From NCBI GenBank assembly GCA_030063045.1, contig JAQSEB010000198.1:124001-188000 (forward strand): 64,000 nt of DNA, read 5' to 3'. The stretch's first letter is position 1, and every line of letters starts with the position of its first letter. Below the pieces are notes generated by a model. The model saw only the letters and a list, made by a program, of their open reading frames with translations, was not told where the DNA came from and searched no databases. Source of the stretch: Pratylenchus scribneri (lineage: Eukaryota; Nematoda; Chromadorea; Rhabditida; Pratylenchidae). A program made the position numbers and the translations under genes. Positions 59,204 to 64,000 of the stretch are shown here, one piece after another.

Positions 59204-59945
59204 TTTAATTGTTTCGCCCGATCCATGATATAAGGCAAATCGAAATTTTGAATATTATATCCAGTGAGGATGTCCGAATCAATTTGTCGTATAAAATCGC
59301 CCATTTTGAGAGTAATTCCTGCTCAGTGGCACATTCAATGATGTCCGAACCGACAACCGACGATTGGTTCACATGTTCCAAGCGTGAAACAATTTCGGAC
59401 AAATGGTTCCGTTTGGCCCTCAAATTTGACCATATTGGCAATTTGGATGACTGGGTCACGGCTGGCATCCGGGAATGTTCCTACATATTTTTAATTATTA
59501 ATAAATAAATGAAAATAAAACAAACCTAATGGACCCATACATTCAATGTCAAAACTCAATGTTCGAAGTGGAGCAACCACGGACCATTCGGGTAAACTCG
59601 AATCATGCACCAATAAATCGGCAACATTTATGGATAACTAAAATTGAATTTAAATTAATCCTAATCCAAACCAATTACCTCAATTTGGCATGTGCTCAAT
59701 TTCTTATTCGGGTGAATATATTCATATTTATTTGCTGGGCATTCAATCCAACCGCAACCAACAATGTCCAAATCGGCCATAAAACGAACCTTAAAAACAT
59801 TAAATTAAATAATTAAATTTATTTAATTTAACCTCAAAATCCATATTCGATTCAAAAGGATGGCATCGGTCGCCGGCCTTTTGTTCCTCATATTTCCCAT
59901 TAATTTCCTCCATTAATTGATCAATCAAATATAATCCATTTCGAA
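59204..59945 (-). pseudogene. POLD1 (DNA polymerase delta) fragment, upstream part, frameshifted
   Basis: Exons in coding order: 59945-59833 (ends FESNMDFE), 59789-59679 (VRFMADLDIVGCGWIECPAN), 59637-59526 (WSVVAPLRTLSFDIECMG, the ExoI motif) and 59480-59204 (RDPVIQIANMVKF ... [20 protein letters not shown], the ExoII motif). The last exon is broken twice. A 7-bp tandem duplication (59348-59361) and the loss of one base near 59297 both shift the frame. The intron that follows holds the Polinton. No exon upstream of 59945 was found in the window. Confidence 0.88.
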
Positions 59946-60775
59946 CTTAAATTTCAAATTAATTTATCTAAAATATCGACCATTTTCAAAATTAAAAGCA
60001 GAATTGATTGCGATGGCAAAACTTGAAAAGTGCATTAATTGACGGCCATTAATTTTGCTTTACTTTTTTCTCTGCTAGCTTCTATTTTATTTTTAAATGA
60101 CATATTATCCCAAAAGTATTAAATATTTTTAATTTTGAAACCGGTTTAAGTATATATCTCGAAACCCACATCAAATAGGAACTCGCGTACTCATTTTAAC
60201 CGCCTTTCCATTCTCTTCAATATTTATAATACATTGGTATAGAAAAATCCAAAAAGAAAGAAGTTTTAATTATACAATCCGAATTTTTAAACCGGTTTAA
60301 GCTTATATCTCAAAACCGGTTTAAGCTAACGCTCCACGCAATATACCATTCGATCCGTCTCGTCGAGATCTACAACTTTGCTTTTTACCGCGCAGCTTTA
60401 TCTCAACTCTCAAAAAAGTTATAAAGAAATTTCTGACTCGCGCACCCGACTTGGCCACACGTTGCCATTTTTCCAGCCTCCCCTGGCCATGGTAGACCCC
60501 CCGACTCATATATCAAAATAAAGCCCACACTCTGGGGAGGTGCCTTCACCGAGCCGATTTTTGATTTAGGCCTTTTAAAAAAAGTTTTACCTGGGCAAAC
60601 CGGTTTTTAAACCGGTTTCGGCCCAAACCCAAACCCCAATCAAAAAACGTATAGTTTTCCTGAATGCGCGATAAAAAGTTGCCCCTAGAATGTGCAAGTC
60701 CCAAAAGCTAAAAATCCCTTGAAATCCAGATATGAATTTTTTTGTGAAAAATGTAAAAGCGATTATATATATATA
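59946..60775. other. Repeat-derived DNA with AACCGGTTT motifs
   Basis: Several copies of AACCGGTTTAAGC-like sequence occur between 60130 and 60330 and again near 60600. No gene is seen; short open frames here are repeat sequence. Confidence 0.5.
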
Positions 60776-61920
60776 AACTAGTGGACGTTAGGGAAGTGGG
60801 CATAAGGGAAGTGAGTGTAAGGAATACATGGAGTTAAGGAATATATGGGAGGAGGCTATATGTTGGTTGTGTTTATAAACGCGCCAAGGCGCGTTCGACC
60901 TACCCTAGGGATTCGATTTCTTTGATTATTTTAAGGTCGTTAGTAGGCTCGCTTCGCTCGCTGGCACTTTTAGGTCGTTGGCAGGCTCGCTTCGCTCGCC
61001 CGCCTTTTAAGGTCGTGAATTCGAAATGAAATTTTAAACCGGTTTGCAAACCGATTTTGACAGAAACATAAAAATATTATTAAATTCTAATTCCCCATAG
61101 TTGAAAACCCCCGAATTCTGATTTTAGTGTTATTAGACAAATTTTCATTTTTTGAACCGGTTTGCAAACCACTCCTTGCGCATATCACAAAACTAATGCC
61201 ATTTTTGAATTCTCCATACTCGAAAACCCCCAAGTCCCAATTTTCACCTCATTACGTCAAAATTTCCATTTTAAGCATGTTTAAACCGGTTTGCAAACCA
61301 CCCATTTCGCGGATCACAAAACTGATGTCATTTTTGAACTCTCCATGTCCGAAAATCCCCAAATCCCAATTTTCAACTCAATCCAACAAAATTTCCATTT
61401 TTTGAACTTTTCTAAACCGGTTTGCAAACCACTGGTTGCGCGGATCCCAAAACTAATGCCATATTTGAATTCCCCATAGCCGAAAACCCTCGAGTCCAAA
61501 TTTTCATCATCCAATTCCTACTTTCACTATAGGGTTTGCTCTGGGGCGGGATATGGCCAAATCATGACTTGCGCACAGAACTTAACAAACTCCTCCTAGG
61601 CAAAGCCGCGCACTCCAACATGCTATATGTCATTTTGAAGCCCCCACTTGGGTGCGGGGTGAGGGCTATAGAACATCTCAATATACCCACTTATAAAAAA
61701 GTTATAAACGAAAATGTAAAAAATGCGACCAAATTCTAAGTCCAAAAACCGGTTTTCCCCCTCTGCTAACGACTTGGCCAAATTCAACCTCAAACCAAAC
61801 CATGCCCAAATTCATCTATACGTGTGCATTCTGGATGCATTTTTTCAACCCCCATCCTCCAACTCTCATCCGGAACCTTATTTTACCACAAAATGTTGGC
61901 GACAAAGCTTTTTATATTGA
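60776..61920 (+). mobile_element. Second copy of the dispersed Helitron-like repeat
   Basis: Begins ACTAGTGGACGTTAGGG, carries the ACGCGCC-AA-GGCGCGT hairpin, GCTCGCTTCGCTCGC runs and three or four 130-bp GGTTTGCAAACC units. It ends near TTTTTATATTGAATATAA, as does the copy at 22878-24085. It is closely similar to that copy along its whole length. Confidence 0.65.
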
Positions 61921-61959
61921 ATATAATGATATGCATAAATTCCGCAGAAATCGAACCAG

Positions 61960-62115
61960 CCAGCATAGGGATGGGTTCGATTTCGATTCTTTTGGCATCG
62001 AAATTGGAGAACTTTCGATCGATTTTCGATTTTTCTGATTTTTTATGAGGGATTTTTCTCCTGTTCAATTTTCGATTTTTTTTAAAAAATGAAATCGAAC
62101 GCATCCCTAGCCAGC
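61960..62115. repeat. Short inverted-repeat element
   Basis: CAGCATAGGGATGGGTTCGA at the left pairs with the complement of TCGAACGCATCCCTAGCCAG at the right, around a TCGATTTTCGATTTT-rich centre. It looks like a small MITE. Confidence 0.6.
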
Positions 62116-64000
62116 AGCAGCAACATTAAATCAAACAAAGGAAAATACAGCCCAAACAAAAGAGCTAAAATATATTCGAGGAAAAGAATCAGCCAAGAGA
62201 AAAGAGTTCGGATCAATTAGTGTAAATGAAGAATGAACCCAATCACATTAAAAAATATTTATAATTTTATATTTTTATATCAAAAAAATTCTGTATAACA
62301 CATTTCTTTAAAAAAAAATTATAGTTTTATAAATTTATAGAAAATAAGAACAAACAATTCCTCCTTTCTATTTGTTCGGTTCTTTTATATTTTTTCTTTA
62401 AAAAAAGTAAAATGCATGTGATAAACGGTTTAAATTAAAAATAGTGTTTATTTTTAAAATAAAATTATTGTCATGAATTTTTAATTTATTTCTCTTTTTT
62501 AAATAGAATTTAAATTAATTGGAACAATTAAAGTATGGGAAAATATTTAAAATTGGGAATAGAATGCTGAAAATTTCGAAAAGGATATAATGTCGCAAAC
62601 TGTTTTTGGTTTATAACTTTTTTGTAACTAGGGGTTTAGGGTTAGGGTTAGGTTCAGGGCAGGCATGGGATTAGGGACTAAAAGCTAGGGGCTATGGAAT
62701 CTTAATGAAGCCTGAATTGGCCAAGTTATATGGTCTAAAAAATTATTATTTTTCGGCATCAAAGATTTTTCGCATTTTTCAGCATTCTATTCGCAATTAT
62801 AAATAGTATCCATTAAAGAATTGTTATTTATTACTCTTTTAGATGATGAAAAATTCGACATAAAATAATTCTATTTTTTTCCGAGATTTTAAATTTAAAA
62901 AATATCATAAGTGCAGCTGCTTCGAAGGCTGTTCGTGTCACGCACAATGGGCACAGGACAATTGGGCACCATCCGATTTGGACAATTGGGCGCAATAGGG
63001 CAATTAGGCGCCAAATTAAAAATTTTTATTTTATAATAATCTGGCTTCATATGAAAAATAATATAAATATATATATCTTTTGAAAAATTTTGCCGCAATA
63101 AATGTAAAAATTAAATTATTCACACCACACAAATTTTTGATAAAATACGAAATTTTAAAAATAAAAAAATATTTTATAAATCCAAATTTTTTCAAAACGA
63201 ATATTTTTTAATGGTTATAAAATGATGATTTATAAAATTTTTAATATTTTATTCACCTTATAAAGGTAAAGAGTAAAATTTTTGAAAAATCACAAAATTG
63301 GATTCATCATCTATTATTTTGACATGGAAGAAATTTTCCGAATGATAATTTTTTTATTCTATTTTTCATTTTTTTCTAACAAATGCAAATTTATTATATA
63401 GCTTAATTGAATATAATTCTATCTTCGGGTTTTCCCAAATTTTTTCAAATCCAAATGTTCCTTTCAAAAAGAGAAAATATTCTGATAAAAATGATCTTTA
63501 TTATTGTCCTATTTTCATTGAAAATCTAAATTGGTACTCATTGTTTTATTATTTTCGCAAATTTTTGAATTAATATGCATTTTTTAAATATGATAAAATT
63601 CAAATCCGAATTAGGAAAAAATTAATTCAAATCAAATAAATTATATACCATTCAAGGTTCAAAGTTGAATTTAATATAATTTATCAAGAAAAAAATTAAA
63701 TATTAAAAATATTTATTATATTTAATTTAAGTAATATAAAAAAATTAAGTGTTATATTTTTATATTTTTTAAAAATATAATAAAATATAAATCCATATAA
63801 ATTAACGCTTTTATAATCGTTATACGCATTTGATGCCAGTAATTAATAGAAGCAAAAATATATGGAAGCGGAAAAAGACCGCAATTTATTAAGCAGACCA
63901 AATAAATGCATCAAGAAAGGTCTGTGATATTTCATTTCATTGACAAATAATTTTATAACTTATTGAATTCAATTCTTTATTTCAATAAACAGTAATATTT
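62116..64000. other. AT-rich DNA without a recognised gene
   Basis: No supported coding region. Small features: TTAGGGTTAGGGTTAGG at about 62636 and three or four GGACAATTGGGC units at about 62945-63015. Confidence 0.5.

Noticed and set aside
60321..60509. Basic 62-codon minus-strand frame
   Set aside because: Lies in repeat-derived DNA with AACCGGTTT motifs and has no homologous domain.
62634..62656. TTAGGG-like telomere repeat
   Set aside because: Only about three short units, inside AT-rich DNA; nematode telomeres are usually TTAGGC.

Overview
The window reads as AT-rich nuclear DNA of a nematode. The signs are very short introns (about 42-55 bp in places), a muscle-type Ig/PEVK-like giant gene, a pan-metazoan POLD1 gene, a nematode-style innexin carried by a transposon, and abundant Helitron and Polinton DNA. 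A plant-parasitic tylenchid would fit, but I cannot fix the genus.

Layout. (1) 1-21,454, minus strand: one host gene of at least 12 exons. It encodes an N-terminal F-box, an Ig domain, disordered linkers, a second Ig domain and a huge Lys/Glu-rich array of 87/91-residue repeats that runs off the left edge. A tRNA-Leu(UAG) and a long fold-back repeat lie in its introns, and a 4-bp deletion near 1,000 breaks the array frame. (2) 21,660-22,378: a small minus-strand gene whose 5' end meets a dispersed repeat. (3) 22,379-24,177: tandem repeat-family DNA ending in a textbook Helitron 3' terminus. (4) 24,823-31,146: an intact autonomous Helitron protein (Ulp1-type protease, HUH Rep, Pif1-type helicase), followed by minisatellites up to about 33.4 kb. 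(5) 33,547-33,776 and 59,204-59,945: two halves of a decayed POLD1 (DNA polymerase delta) pseudogene, split by (6) a complete 25,006-bp Polinton/Maverick at 34,184-59,189. The element has 65-bp terminal inverted repeats (one mismatch), AG...CT ends and a perfect 6-bp target duplication (caaata). (7) 59.9-64 kb: dispersed repeats and AT-rich DNA.

The Polinton is the exciting part. It carries the full replication and virion set: protein-primed PolB, DDE integrase with chromodomain, A32/FtsK-like packaging ATPase, adenovirus/Ulp1-like protease, double-jelly-roll major capsid, a penton-like protein with a long coiled-coil insert, and small structural proteins. It also carries cargo that looks taken from animal hosts: a three-exon, tail-anchored Bcl-2-like protein; a complete four-TM innexin; a stand-alone Argonaute-type PAZ domain; a three-exon coiled-coil/RING-like protein; a possible galectin-like protein; and several CxxC zinc proteins. 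Together these suggest a virus-like element that could block cell death, open or modify gap junctions and bind small RNAs. That is inference; the domains are what I see. Between the cargo and the virion block lies a 1-kb gene-free stretch holding a compact pseudoknotted RNA candidate and a duplicated, GATC-rich set of hairpin modules. Many element genes share a promoter style of GC/CACCC boxes plus a TATATAA box, and the virion cistrons overlap by 8-149 bp.
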